NCBI RefSeq assembly: GCF_002158905.1
Contig: NZ_CP021431.1
Span: 2,170,001 to 2,234,000 of the forward strand
Direction: 5' to 3'
From: Yoonia vestfoldensis
GTDB lineage: Bacteria > Pseudomonadota > Alphaproteobacteria > Rhodobacterales > Rhodobacteraceae
DNA: 64,000 nt
Shown here: one piece after another, positions 16,471 to 25,282 of the stretch
How positions within the stretch are numbered: position 1 is the first letter of the stretch
Layout of the letters: each line of letters opens with the position of its first letter
The notes under the pieces: model-generated
What the model saw: only the letters and a program-made list of their open reading frames with translations
Told to the model about the DNA's origin: nothing
Databases searched by the model: none
Made by a program: the position numbers and the translations under genes

Positions 16471-16923
16471 CTAGCGGCGCCGGTCCTTGTCCAGCCTGTC
16501 GGCAAAGGCGTGCCTGCGCTCGGGCGACATCGCGGCAATCCGGTCCAGCACCGCCATCCGTGCCTGCGCCTGCACCCGCGACAACCGTTCGGCCTGTTGC
16601 GCGATCAGCGCCTCGGTGACCGCCGGATCATAGGGATCAGCGCGCAGCGCCGCCGCGACCGCCGCCATCTGGCCGCGGAAATCATGGCCGCGCAGGCTGC
16701 TGTCCTGCCGCAAGGCCCGCCCGATGGCGCGCCGTTCGTCATCGGGCAAGGCGCGTGCAAGCGGGCCAACGCCGAAATCGATGCGCGGCGATGGATGATC
16801 GCCAAACCGGCCGGCAACCATCGCCCCGCCAACAACCCCCACCACCGCAAGGTTCAGCGCCAGCGACACCACCAGCACCCCCCGCCAAAGCCGGGAGGGT
16901 CGTGTTTTCCCATGATCAGCCAT
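16471..16923 (-). CDS. Periplasmic heavy-metal-sensor-like protein (CnrX/ZraP type)
   Basis: 150 residues from MADHGKTRPSRL, preceded by a strong AGGAGAG ribosome site. One N-terminal membrane anchor (about residues 12-36) is followed by a helical periplasmic domain with the family pattern (ALPDDERRAIGRAL, RGHDFRGQM, LIAQQAERLSRVQAQA, ERRHAFADRL). Such proteins sense metals or envelope stress and act with an anti-sigma factor. It overlaps the preceding gene by 8 bases and completes a sigma/anti-sigma/sensor set. Confidence 0.75.
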   Translation of the reverse strand: MADHGKTRPSRLWRGVLVVSLALNLAVVGVVGGAMVAGRFGDHPSPRIDFGVGPLARALPDDERRAIGRALRQDSSLRGHDFRGQMAAVAAALRADPYDPAVTEALIAQQAERLSRVQAQARMAVLDRIAAMSPERRHAFADRLDKDRRR

Positions 16924-17269
16924 CGGCAAACTCTCCTGCAAGCAAGAATTCCTCGGGTGACAGCCCCAGACTGACCGGCTCGCCCAGCAGGGCCGCTGCG
17001 TAATCGGCAACCACAGAGGGCGAGGCGATCCCGATCCAGATGCCCGCAATCGTCGCCGTGGCAAGCCCGCCCAAGGCAGGCCAGCCCCCCAGCATCGCCC
17101 CCAGCTGCGCCCAGAAAGATTGGGGCGGGCGCGCCACCGCAACCGGCACCGGGCGTGCCGCATCGGCCAGCACCCGCGCGGTCAGGGCTGCGTCAGGGAC
17201 AGGCGCCAGCTGGCGGGCCTGCGCGAACAGATCGTCCAGCATATCGTCAGGCGGGTTCGTCATCGTCAT
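16916..17269 (-). CDS. Single-pass membrane protein, candidate anti-sigma factor
   Basis: 117 residues. An N-terminal helical part (DDMLDDLFAQARQLAPVPDAALTARVL pattern), a basic/proline linker and one membrane helix (about residues 62-85) precede an acidic C-terminal tail. No zinc anti-sigma HxxxCxxC motif is visible. The position, overlapping the sigma factor gene by 23 bases and followed by a CnrX-like sensor, suggests an anti-sigma role like CnrY; this is inference from context. Confidence 0.55.
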   Translation of the reverse strand: MTMTNPPDDMLDDLFAQARQLAPVPDAALTARVLADAARPVPVAVARPPQSFWAQLGAMLGGWPALGGLATATIAGIWIGIASPSVVADYAAALLGEPVSLGLSPEEFLLAGEFADG

Positions 17270-17861
17270 ACCCCAATTCTGCCTTGCGCCCCGCCATGAT
17301 TGCGGAAAGCGCGCGTTTGCCGCGGGCTGTCAGACTTTCGACCGAGGCCACGCTGATGTCCATGATCTGCGCGATCTGGGGGTTGGACAACCCTTCGAGA
17401 TGGCGCAGGGCGACCGCTTGGGCCTGCCGCTCGGGCAATTGCGCCAAAGCCTCTGACAGGGCCTGCAACCTTGCGCGGCTTTGCATCTGTGCCACGACAG
17501 AGGGCGCGTCGTCCAAAGGCTCGGCGACCGCGTCCATCGCCAGATGCCGTCTTTTGCGCAGCCGGTCGGTGCACAGGTTGGCAGTCACGCGGTAAAGCCA
17601 GGTCGTGACCTGCGCCTCGCCCGCCCGCCAGTCGGGGGCGATCCGCCACAGCCGCAGCATGGCATCCTGCGCCACATCCTCGGCCTCGGCGCGATTGGCC
17701 AGCATCCGCAGCGCCTGCGCCAGCACACGCGGCAACAGACGCTGCGTCAGCACCCCGGCCGCACGCAGATCGCCGCTGGCATGGGCCAGCAACAGATCCT
17801 CGTCCGAGGCCTGCGCGCAAGGGTCGGATACCGCCGTCATCTGTGGTCGTGCTAGCGGCAT
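17247..17861 (-). CDS. ECF-family RNA polymerase sigma factor
   Basis: About 204 residues (start at MPLARPQM; the next Met at 17840 is also possible). Region 2 is seen as AEDVAQDAMLRLWRIAPDW and TWLYRVTANLCTDRLRKRR; region 4 as ALAQLPERQAQAVALRHLEGLSN and IAQIMDISVASVESLTARGKRAL, a helix-turn-helix. Its targets are unknown; the adjacent EF-hand gene is an obvious candidate. First gene of the sigma/anti-sigma/sensor run. Confidence 0.88.
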   Translation of the reverse strand: MPLARPQMTAVSDPCAQASDEDLLLAHASGDLRAAGVLTQRLLPRVLAQALRMLANRAEAEDVAQDAMLRLWRIAPDWRAGEAQVTTWLYRVTANLCTDRLRKRRHLAMDAVAEPLDDAPSVVAQMQSRARLQALSEALAQLPERQAQAVALRHLEGLSNPQIAQIMDISVASVESLTARGKRALSAIMAGRKAELGYDDDEPA

Positions 17862-17914
17862 CCGCCCCCCGTGACAATCGGCGACAGGCCTGCGGCCTGC
17901 CACGCAGCGCTGGT

Positions 17915-18208
17915 TCAGTCACGCGCCTGTTTGCCATGACGCCCGCCATGCATCTCGCGCGCGGCGGCGATCTCGGCCTGCGTCACCATGCCGTCGCCAT
18001 CGGCATCCACCCGGCTGAACATCCGCTCGGCGCGGTTGGCGGCATGGTCCTGCGCATAGGCGGTGAATTCGGCCAGCGTCACGGCACCGTCGCCATCGCG
18101 ATCCATCGTGGCGAAATCCGGCCCGCCCCGATGCCCCTGCGCCACAGCGACCCCAGCGCTTAGGGCCAGCATTGCGACCAGCCCGGCGGTGATCCATCCT
18201 TTTGTCAT
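17915..18208 (-). CDS. Periplasmic EF-hand protein
   Basis: 97 residues from an ATG preceded by AAAGGAC. A signal peptide (LVAMLALSAGVAVAQ) is followed by two calcium-binding loops: DRDGDGAVTLAEF (about residues 36-48) and DADGDGMVTQAEI (about 68-80). Histidine/glycine-rich ends (GHRGG, MHGGRHGK) could also bind metal. It lies just upstream of the ECF sigma gene in the same orientation and may be part of its regulon. Confidence 0.85.
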   Translation of the reverse strand: MTKGWITAGLVAMLALSAGVAVAQGHRGGPDFATMDRDGDGAVTLAEFTAYAQDHAANRAERMFSRVDADGDGMVTQAEIAAAREMHGGRHGKQARD

Positions 18209-18415
18209 CTTTTGTCCTTTCGGTTGAAGCGGCCTTGTGCCGCTGACATGACTGAAACGCGCGGGCGCGCTTTTTCCGTCGCTGGCGGTGGCAGGTTTTT
18301 CACTTTGCCCGCCCCAACCTTGGCCAGACTGGGTCAGACTGGGGACAGACCGGGGACAGGGCCTTTTCTTTTGCTCCGCGAAAGGCCATGTAATCCCCAA
18401 GCACAGGAGGGTCTG

Positions 18416-18805
18416 ATGACCGATATATCCAGCCAGAACGCCGAGCGCCCCACCAAAGCCGCGATCCTGCACGGATTGCGCAGCCGCTGTCCCAATTGCG
18501 GCGAAGGCAAGCTGTTTGACCGCTATCTGCATGTGGCCGACACCTGCCCGCAATGCGGCGAGGCCTTGCATCATCACCGCGCCGATGACGGCCCGGCCTA
18601 TCTGGTGATCCTTCTGGTCGCGCATATCATCGGCTTTGCGATCCATTTTATGTGGGTTGTCTGGCGGCCCGATCCTTGGGTGATGGCCACGGTCTTGTCG
18701 GTCGGTGCCGTGGCCTTGTCATTGGCCCTGCTGCCGCCGATGAAAGGGCTGATCGTCTCCATCCAGTGGTCGCGCCGGATGCATGGGTTCGGCCATCACA
18801 GATGA
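18416..18805 (+). CDS. DUF983 membrane protein
   Basis: 129 residues with a strong AGGAGG ribosome site. An N-terminal zinc-ribbon-like motif (RCPNCGEGKLF ... CPQCGE, about residues 22-50) precedes two hydrophobic helices (about 61-83 and 88-110), the DUF983 layout. Function unknown. It overlaps the Nudix gene by ATGA. Confidence 0.88.
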   Translation: MTDISSQNAERPTKAAILHGLRSRCPNCGEGKLFDRYLHVADTCPQCGEALHHHRADDGPAYLVILLVAHIIGFAIHFMWVVWRPDPWVMATVLSVGAVALSLALLPPMKGLIVSIQWSRRMHGFGHHR

Positions 18806-19473
18806 CAGCTTTGCGTGACGCCGCCACGATCATCGTGCTGCGCGACGCAGAAACCCGCCCTGCCGTCCTGATGGGACAACGCGGCGCGTCAATGGCCTTT
18901 ATGCCGGGCAAATTCGTGTTTCCGGGCGGGGCGGTTGACCCCAATGACAGCTGCATCCCCCTGCCCGACCTCGCACCGCGCGACCAGGCAAGATTGCAGG
19001 CCGACAGCAGCCTTGCCCCCGATTGCCTCGCCGCCGCCGCGATCCGCGAATTATGGGAAGAAACCGGCCAGATGCTGGGCGCCCCCGCCCCCTGGCCCGA
19101 CCCACCCCAAGGCTGGCGCGGTTTCGCCGCCACCGGCCACCGGCCCAATGCGGCGGCGCTGCAATTCTTCTTTCGCGCGGTCACGCCGGTCGGTGCGCCA
19201 CGCCGCTTCGATGCGCGGTTCTTTCTGGCCGATGCCACAGCCCTGGTCACCGATCCCGATGATTTCACCCGCGCCGAGGATGAGCTGGCCAATCTGCAAT
19301 GGGTGGCGCTTGATCAGGCGCGCAGCTTTGATCTGCCCTTCATCACGCAGGTCGTGCTGGCCGAATTGGTCGGCTATATCGCGCGCGGCGGCGATCTGCC
19401 CGATGTGCCGTTTTTCCGCAATGACGACGAGGCCCATCTGGTCAGCCGCCTGGGCGGGCGATCCCCGCTTTAA
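18802..19473 (+). CDS. Nudix hydrolase
   Basis: 223 residues. The Nudix helix is present as AAAAIRELWEETGQML (about residues 74-89), retaining REx2EExG; the leading Gly is not at the canonical place. KFVFPGGAVDPND lies before it and matches the family of Nudix proteins with a long insertion. Substrate unknown. Translationally coupled to the DUF983 gene. Confidence 0.88.
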   Translation: MTALRDAATIIVLRDAETRPAVLMGQRGASMAFMPGKFVFPGGAVDPNDSCIPLPDLAPRDQARLQADSSLAPDCLAAAAIRELWEETGQMLGAPAPWPDPPQGWRGFAATGHRPNAAALQFFFRAVTPVGAPRRFDARFFLADATALVTDPDDFTRAEDELANLQWVALDQARSFDLPFITQVVLAELVGYIARGGDLPDVPFFRNDDEAHLVSRLGGRSPL

Positions 19474-20354
19474 CGCGGCCACAAAGGATGCGGCACCGGA
19501 TCCTTGGCGCGCCACAGATATTGCCGGAAAATCTGGCCGTAGGACCGGAACAGATAGCCGCCATTGCGGCGCAGGTAATGGGCCTTGCGCGCGCGGTAAA
19601 CCGCAGGCAGCGCATACCAGGGCAGATGCGGATGCATGTGATGCACGACATGCAGGTTGTTGTTCAGAAACAGAAACGCCAGCGGCCCGCGATCCTCGAT
19701 AATCACGCTGCGGCCACTGGCGCGGACATGGGCCTGATGTTCCAGGAACGTGCGCAGTTTCAGCAGCGACAGCCCCAGATAGGCGGCCAGCAGATAGGCC
19801 CAGAAAGGCATTGGTGACAGGGCCACCAGCCCCAGCACCGCCGCCATCACCGGCAGATGCAGCGCCCAGGCACGCCGGATCTCGGCCGTGCCCAGCCGGG
19901 CCTCGGTGATCAGGAAACTGATACTGCCGACCAGCGGCCCCAGCACCAGCCGCCCCGCCAGCCTGTTGTTCCACCCCAGTACGACCTGCACCGCAGCGGG
20001 CAACCGGTCCCAGATAGCGGGATCAAGATAATTGCTTTCGGGATCATCATAAGGGTCGGTGATCACCGCATCATGATGATGCGCGCGATGCGTCGTGGCA
20101 AAGCGGCTGTAAGGAATGACCAGCGTCAGCGGCGGCCAGACCAGCAGATCGTTCAACCATTGCACCTTGAACGGATGGCCATGGATCGCCTCATGCTGCA
20201 AAGAGGCATGCAGCGCGATCACAATCCCCGCCACGATCACCCCCAGCGGCAGCGGCACCAGCCAAAGTGCGGCCCCCCAGAGGGCATAAGACCCAAGGAT
20301 CAGGCCAAGGGTGGGCCATTCGACGCGGAATAATGCTTTGATTTTCATAAGCAT
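19470..20354 (-). CDS. Membrane fatty acid desaturase
   Basis: 294-residue integral membrane di-iron desaturase/hydroxylase. The three histidine boxes are intact: HEAIHGH (about residue 55), HRAHHH (about 89) and HVVHHMHPHLPWY (about 230). Four or more membrane helices flank them. Substrate regiochemistry cannot be told. It is divergent from an XRE regulator 76 bases away, which may control it. Its 3' end overlaps the Nudix gene end by 4 bases, tail to tail. Confidence 0.9.
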   Translation of the reverse strand: MLMKIKALFRVEWPTLGLILGSYALWGAALWLVPLPLGVIVAGIVIALHASLQHEAIHGHPFKVQWLNDLLVWPPLTLVIPYSRFATTHRAHHHDAVITDPYDDPESNYLDPAIWDRLPAAVQVVLGWNNRLAGRLVLGPLVGSISFLITEARLGTAEIRRAWALHLPVMAAVLGLVALSPMPFWAYLLAAYLGLSLLKLRTFLEHQAHVRASGRSVIIEDRGPLAFLFLNNNLHVVHHMHPHLPWYALPAVYRARKAHYLRRNGGYLFRSYGQIFRQYLWRAKDPVPHPLWPR

Positions 20355-20414
20355 ATTCTAGGTCACGCCAAGCTGGCCGGGAATGTCGTGACTGGTTCAC
20401 AAAAATCAGATATC

Positions 20415-20428
20415 GTGATATAAATCAC
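20415..20428. promoter_or_regulatory. Perfect inverted repeat upstream of the XRE regulator
   Basis: GTGAT-ATAA-ATCAC, two bases before the regulator's ATG, in the gap shared with the divergent desaturase. Candidate autoregulatory operator; it occupies the position of a Shine-Dalgarno site, and no GGAG is visible there. Confidence 0.5.
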
Positions 20429-20430
20429 CA

Positions 20431-21330
20431 ATGATGCATAAAATCGACAAACGCACCCGCGCCCGCCAATTCCGCGACCGGCTGATCAGCGCCATGGACC
20501 GCACCGGCATGACCCAGGCCGCCCTGGCGCGCCGGACCGGCGTTGACCGCTCGACCCTGTCGCAGCTCTTGAAAGACCAGGGCGCGCGGCTGCCCAATGC
20601 CCAGCTTGTCGCGGAATGCTCGGCCGCTCTTGGCGTCAGCGCGGATTGGCTGCTGGGGCTGTCGGATTTCCCCGAACAGGCCGCCGATCTGGTGGCCGCG
20701 GCCATTTCCATGCCCGAGGCATCCCGCGCCATGGTCGATGACCAGATCTTCGCCTGGCACCAAGAGGCGGCGGGCTACAAGATCCGCCATGTGCCATCGG
20801 GCCTACCCGATATGCTGAAAACCACCGCGATGCTGCGCTGGGAATATGCGCCCGCCGTGGGCAAGACGATCGACCAGGCAATCGGGGCCAGTGCGGACCG
20901 GCTCAACTGGATGCGGGGCGCGAAATCGGATTATGAAATCGCGCTGCCTTTGTCGGAACTCGACAGTTTCGCGCGCGGCCAAGGCTATTACAGCGGCCTG
21001 CCCGTCAGCATCCGGCAGGACCAGCTGCGCCGGTTCCGCGACCTGCATGACCAGCTTTACCCCGCGCTACGCCTGCATCTGTTTGACAAACGCGCGGTCT
21101 ATTCCGCCCCGGTCACGGTCTTTGGGCCGCTTCTGGCAGTGATCTATCTGGGGCGCAATTACATCGCCTTTCGCGACACCGAACGGGTCACGGCGATCAC
21201 AAGGCATTTCGACCTGCTGGTGCGCAGCGGCACGCTCGGCCAACGCGAGCTGGCCGCGCATTTCGATGCGCTGATCAGCCTTGCGGGACAGGCGGAACCC
21301 GCATCAGACGGTCCAGATCATAGCCGTTGA
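20431..21330 (+). CDS. XRE-family transcriptional regulator
   Basis: 299 residues. An N-terminal HTH (MTQAALARRTGVDRSTLSQLL, about residues 27-47) is followed by a large domain without recognisable ligand motif. The start ATG-ATG follows a perfect palindrome directly, so translation may be leaderless or operator-controlled. Divergent from the desaturase, suggesting control of membrane lipid unsaturation, an inference. Its last 56 bases overlap the end of the lipocalin gene on the other strand. Confidence 0.82.
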   Translation: MMHKIDKRTRARQFRDRLISAMDRTGMTQAALARRTGVDRSTLSQLLKDQGARLPNAQLVAECSAALGVSADWLLGLSDFPEQAADLVAAAISMPEASRAMVDDQIFAWHQEAAGYKIRHVPSGLPDMLKTTAMLRWEYAPAVGKTIDQAIGASADRLNWMRGAKSDYEIALPLSELDSFARGQGYYSGLPVSIRQDQLRRFRDLHDQLYPALRLHLFDKRAVYSAPVTVFGPLLAVIYLGRNYIAFRDTERVTAITRHFDLLVRSGTLGQRELAAHFDALISLAGQAEPASDGPDHSR

Positions 21331-21832
21331 AGGCCAGAATCCGGCGCGCCGCGGCCAGCCGGTCGGCAGGGATCACCGGATCACGGTTCAAGATCCAGCC
21401 CGCCCTTCCATCCGGCGCGCCCAGCACGATTGTGCGGTAATCCTCATCCGCCCAAAGCACCCAAAGATCCGCCGCCGCGAAAGGCACCGCTGCAAAGCGC
21501 ACCTGCAACCGGCCCGGCCCGGTGATCTCGGCCGTGCCCGCAATCGCCGCGCGGATACTGCCATCGCGATTGCGGCAGGTATTGCGCAGCGCAATCCGGC
21601 CATCCGGCAAGGCCGCATATTCCGCCGTCACCCCGACGCAGCCCGCCTCGAAAGGCACCGGATAGCGCGCCACCTCGTACCAAAGACCCAAGAAACGCTC
21701 AGGCGCGAAAACGGCCTTGGATGACAAAGGCACCGACAGGTCGCGGTAGACCTCGAACAACCCGCCGCGCGGCTCGCCCGGCTGCACCGCGCAGCCCGCC
21801 AACAAGACCGCCATCATCACGCTTTTCCGCAT
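21275..21832 (-). CDS. Outer-membrane lipoprotein of the lipocalin (Blc) family
   Basis: 185 residues from MRKSVMMAVLLAGCAVQ, a signal peptide with lipobox LAGC. The longer frame to 21880 runs into a dispersed repeat and is rejected. Lipocalin motif 1 is seen as FLGLWYEVARYPVPFE (GxW) and the C-terminal part as WVLWADEDYRTIVLG and WILNRD, as in Blc. It probably binds lipids at the outer membrane. The tail overlaps the XRE gene convergently. Confidence 0.85.
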   Translation of the reverse strand: MRKSVMMAVLLAGCAVQPGEPRGGLFEVYRDLSVPLSSKAVFAPERFLGLWYEVARYPVPFEAGCVGVTAEYAALPDGRIALRNTCRNRDGSIRAAIAGTAEITGPGRLQVRFAAVPFAAADLWVLWADEDYRTIVLGAPDGRAGWILNRDPVIPADRLAAARRILAFNGYDLDRLMRVPPVPQG

Positions 21833-21845
21833 CACGGGCCCCCGG

Positions 21846-21878
21846 CTTCTTTTTTCCAAAAATACTCCTGCCAGAGGC
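21846..21878. repeat. Dispersed intergenic repeat, short form (copy 3, A-type end)
   Basis: CTTCTTTTTTCCAAAAATAC then TCCTGCCAGAGGC: an A-type end like copy 1, 34 bases beyond the aldo-keto reductase stop and just upstream of the lipocalin start. The GC core is diverged (TGCCAGAGG instead of CGCCGGAGG). Confidence 0.8.
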
Positions 21879-21912
21879 ATCCGGCCCCGTCAGGGACCGG
21901 ATAAACAGCCTG

Positions 21913-22953
21913 TCAAAACGGCAGTGGATGCGCCTTATGCGCCGCCGCGATCGCCTGCGTCAGTTCATCTGTCAGCACAAGATCGCGCCCCGCAAGCAGA
22001 TGCGCCAGCTGGTCTTTATTGGTCGCGCCGAAAATCGCCGAAACAGGGAAAGGCCGCGTCGCCTGCCAGGCCATCGCCATATGCACAGGGTCAACGCCGT
22101 GATCGCGCGCCAGATCCAGATAGACCTGCGTGACAGGCAAGCTGCGCGGTGTCATCCGCCCGCCCAAATTGCCATTGATCGCCAAACGGCTGCCTGCGGG
22201 CACATCATGCTGATACTTGCCCGTCAGCAGACCGCAGGCCAAAGGCGAATAGGACAAAAGCGTCACATCCTCATTCACCGCCATTTCGGCCATATCGGTA
22301 TCATAAAGCCGAAACAGCAGCGAATATTCATTCTGCACCGAAACCATGCGCGGCAGACCGGCGGCTGTGGCCTGGTCGATCCATTTGGTCATGCCCCAGG
22401 CGCTTTCATTGCTCATGCCTATGGCGCGGATCTTGCCGGCCTTGACGCAATCATCCAGCGCCTCCAGCACATCAAGCATATGATCCATCGTCTGCTGACG
22501 GTCCTGCCCGGACGGATCATAGGCCCAGTTTTGGCGGAACGCATAGGACCCGCGTTCGGGCCAATGCATCTGGTAAAGATCGATCACATCGGTCTGCAAC
22601 CGGCGCAGCGATTGCTCGACCGCTGTGCGGATGACGCTGCCGTCATAGCCGCGCCCCTCGCGCACCCAGCCGGGGTTATTGCCGGACACTTTGGTCGCGA
22701 TCACCAGTTCCGACCGGCGGCCGGACTTGGCGATCCAGTCACCGACGATGGTTTCGGACAGGCCAACGGTTTCGGCGCGGATCGGGTTGACCGGATACAT
22801 TTCCGCCGTATCCAGAAAATTGATCCCCGCATCCAGCGCCATATCGATCTGGTCATGCGCATCGGCATGGTCGGTCTGGTTGCCATAGGTCATGGTTCCA
22901 AGGCACCAATCAGTGACCATGATGTCACTGCGGCCCAGCGCGATCTTTTGCAT
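21913..22953 (-). CDS. NADP(H)-dependent aldo/keto reductase (Tas-like)
   Basis: 346-residue TIM-barrel oxidoreductase. Catalytic tetrad candidates: Asp and Tyr in FLDTAEMYP, Lys in IATKVSG and His in YQMHWPER. The insertion after YQMHWPER (YAFRQNWAYDPSG) and RAIGMSNESAWG match the Tas subgroup. Substrate unknown. Transcribed away from the beta-barrel-like gene only in the sense of order: both are on the minus strand, with that gene 14 bases upstream. Confidence 0.9.
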   Translation of the reverse strand: MQKIALGRSDIMVTDWCLGTMTYGNQTDHADAHDQIDMALDAGINFLDTAEMYPVNPIRAETVGLSETIVGDWIAKSGRRSELVIATKVSGNNPGWVREGRGYDGSVIRTAVEQSLRRLQTDVIDLYQMHWPERGSYAFRQNWAYDPSGQDRQQTMDHMLDVLEALDDCVKAGKIRAIGMSNESAWGMTKWIDQATAAGLPRMVSVQNEYSLLFRLYDTDMAEMAVNEDVTLLSYSPLACGLLTGKYQHDVPAGSRLAINGNLGGRMTPRSLPVTQVYLDLARDHGVDPVHMAMAWQATRPFPVSAIFGATNKDQLAHLLAGRDLVLTDELTQAIAAAHKAHPLPF

Positions 22954-22967
22954 GTCTTGATCCGTGC

Positions 22968-23432
22968 TTAGAAGCGGTAGACCAGGCCCAGACGGGTGGT
23001 CGTGGTATTCTCGGTATCGCCGTCGCGGATGAACGACCGGATGAATTCGCCGCGCAGCGCCATGCTGCCCTGCAGGTCCAATTCGCCGCCAAGCCCAAGG
23101 CTGACGCCGGTGTCAGTGGCATTGTCATAGACGAATTGATCAACACCCGCGGCACCAAATGCCGTCACAGTGCCGAAATCATACCGTGCCACACCGCGCA
23201 GGCGGCGGGTGTTGAAATCACCATTCGCCCCCAACGCCAGCCCCAATTCAGCCTCGGCCCCAAAAGCAAACGGCGCGCCGGTTGTGACCACACCGCCAAG
23301 AACGGTGATCAGAAAATCGGAACTGCCTTCATGCGGCAGCGCGTAATCCCCGCTCAGCGCGCCATATCCGTCAAGCGCATGCAAAGGATTGGCAAGGGTC
23401 AGGGCAGTAACAATGGCGGCGAGTGTTTTCAT
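22968..23432 (-). CDS. Small outer-membrane beta-barrel-like protein
   Basis: 154 residues from MKTLAAIVTALTLA, a signal peptide. The mature part is rich in alternating aromatic/aliphatic strands (GAEAELGLALGANGDF, RRLRGVARYDFGTV, TTTTRLGLVYRF) and ends in Phe, the usual barrel-assembly signal. It resembles porin-like outer-membrane proteins of about eight strands. Function unknown. Confidence 0.65.
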   Translation of the reverse strand: MKTLAAIVTALTLANPLHALDGYGALSGDYALPHEGSSDFLITVLGGVVTTGAPFAFGAEAELGLALGANGDFNTRRLRGVARYDFGTVTAFGAAGVDQFVYDNATDTGVSLGLGGELDLQGSMALRGEFIRSFIRDGDTENTTTTRLGLVYRF

Positions 23433-23569
23433 CGGTGGCGACCTTTTGTTGAAAATCGTAACTAGGATGATGTGTAAGCCCCAAGATGCTGCGGTGCAAC
23501 AGATGTTGCGCATCTGGCATCTGCTGCGCGACATGGTTAGACAGGGGCGAAACTTTGCAAGGACGTCGC

Positions 23570-25282
23570 ATGGCCCGCCATCTGATCACTTCCGCCATTC
23601 CCTATATCAATGGGATCAAGCATCTGGGCAATCTTGTCGGCAGCCAATTGCCGGCCGATCTTTACGCCCGCTACCTGCGCCAGCGCGGCCATGAGGTGCT
23701 GTTTTTATGCGCCACCGACGAACATGGCACACCGGCGGAACTGGCCGCTGCAAAGGCGGGTCAGCCTGTGGCCGCATATTGCGCCGAAATGCACGCCGTG
23801 CAGGCGCGGATCGCTGATGGCTTCGGTCTGTCCTTTGACCATTTCGGGCGGTCTTCCAGCCCGCAGAACCACCGCCTGACACAGGCCATGGCTGGCCGTC
23901 TGGCCGAAATGGGCCTGATCCGCGAAGTGACCGAAGATCAGGTCTATTCCGTCACCGATGGCCGCTTTCTGCCTGACCGTTATATCGAAGGCACCTGCCC
24001 AAATTGCGGTTTTGACTCCGCGCGCGGCGATCAATGCGACAATTGCACCAAACAGCTGGACCCGACCGATCTGATCAACCCCCGTTCCACCATTTCGGGG
24101 GCCACCGATCTGGAAGTGCGCACAACCAAGCACCTTTATCTGCGGCAATCCGAATTGAAAGGCGCTTTGGCCGCTTGGATCGACAGCAAGAAAGACTGGC
24201 CAATCCTGACGACATCCATTGCGAAAAAATGGCTCAATGACGGGGACGGTTTGCAGGATCGCGGCATCACGCGCGATCTGGACTGGGGTATTCCCGTGCG
24301 CAAAGGCGATCAGGACTGGCCCGGCATGGAAGGCAAGGTCTTCTATGTCTGGTTCGATGCCCCCATCGAATATATCGCCTGCGCGCAGGAATGGCAGGAT
24401 GCGGGCAAAGGCCATGATTGGGAACGCTGGTGGCGCACCGACAAAGGTGCCGATGATGTCCGCTATACCCAATTCATGGGCAAGGATAACGTGCCGTTCC
24501 ACACGCTGTCCTTCCCCGCCACCATCATGGGCACGCAGGAACCGTGGAAGCTTGTGGATTACATCAAATCCTTCAATTATCTCAATTATGACGGCGGCCA
24601 GTTCAGCACCTCGCGCGGGCGCGGCGTGTTCATGGATCAGGCGCTGGAAATTCTGCCATCCGATTACTGGCGCTGGTGGCTGTTGTCCCATGCGCCCGAA
24701 ACATCCGATGCCGAATTCACTTGGGACGCGTTCCAGCAGGATGTGAACAAGGATCTGGCCGATGTCTTGGGCAATTTCGTCAGCCGGATCACCAAATTCT
24801 GCCGGTCCAAATTCGGCGAAACCATCCCCGAGGGCGGGCAGCACGGTGCAGCGGAAGAGGCGCTGATCGCCGCCCTGACCCAACGGTTGAGCGCCTATCA
24901 AGCCCATATGGACGCGATCGAGGTCCGCAAGGCTGCGGCAGAACTGCGCGCGATCTGGGTCTTGGGCAATGAATATCTGCAAGCCAATGCGCCCTGGACC
25001 ACGATCAAGACCGATCCCGAAACAGCGGCCATGCAGGTGCGCCTGGGGCTGAACCTGATCCGCATCTATGCGGTGCTGTCCGCGCCGTTTATCCCCGATG
25101 CCAGCAAGGTCTTGTTGCATGCGATGCAGACCGATGATGATGCCTGGCCCGGCGATATGGGCGCAGCCCTGACCGCCCTGCCTGCGGGCCACGCCTTCAC
25201 CGTGCCCGACAACCTGTTCCGCAAGATCACCGATGAGGAACGCGCGGCTTGGGCGGAACGTTTTGCAGGTATCCGGACATGA
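23570..25282 (+). CDS. metG: Methionyl-tRNA synthetase
   Basis: 570 residues from [19 protein letters not shown] motif appears as HLGN; the zinc knuckle has CPNC...CDNC (about residues 144-160). The KMSKS loop reads [11 protein letters not shown], so both usual lysines are absent (Gln and Thr instead), as in the FSxSRGxGV type of MetRS rather than the E. coli type. The anticodon-binding helical domain follows. The stop overlaps the next start (ATGA), linking it to the CMP-sugar gene. Confidence 0.95.
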   Translation: MARHLITSAIPYINGIKHLGNLVGSQLPADLYARYLRQRGHEVLFLCATDEHGTPAELAAAKAGQPVAAYCAEMHAVQARIADGFGLSFDHFGRSSSPQNHRLTQAMAGRLAEMGLIREVTEDQVYSVTDGRFLPDRYIEGTCPNCGFDSARGDQCDNCTKQLDPTDLINPRSTISGATDLEVRTTKHLYLRQSELKGALAAWIDSKKDWPILTTSIAKKWLNDGDGLQDRGITRDLDWGIPVRKGDQDWPGMEGKVFYVWFDAPIEYIACAQEWQDAGKGHDWERWWRTDKGADDVRYTQFMGKDNVPFHTLSFPATIMGTQEPWKLVDYIKSFNYLNYDGGQFSTSRGRGVFMDQALEILPSDYWRWWLLSHAPETSDAEFTWDAFQQDVNKDLADVLGNFVSRITKFCRSKFGETIPEGGQHGAAEEALIAALTQRLSAYQAHMDAIEVRKAAAELRAIWVLGNEYLQANAPWTTIKTDPETAAMQVRLGLNLIRIYAVLSAPFIPDASKVLLHAMQTDDDAWPGDMGAALTALPAGHAFTVPDNLFRKITDEERAAWAERFAGIRT

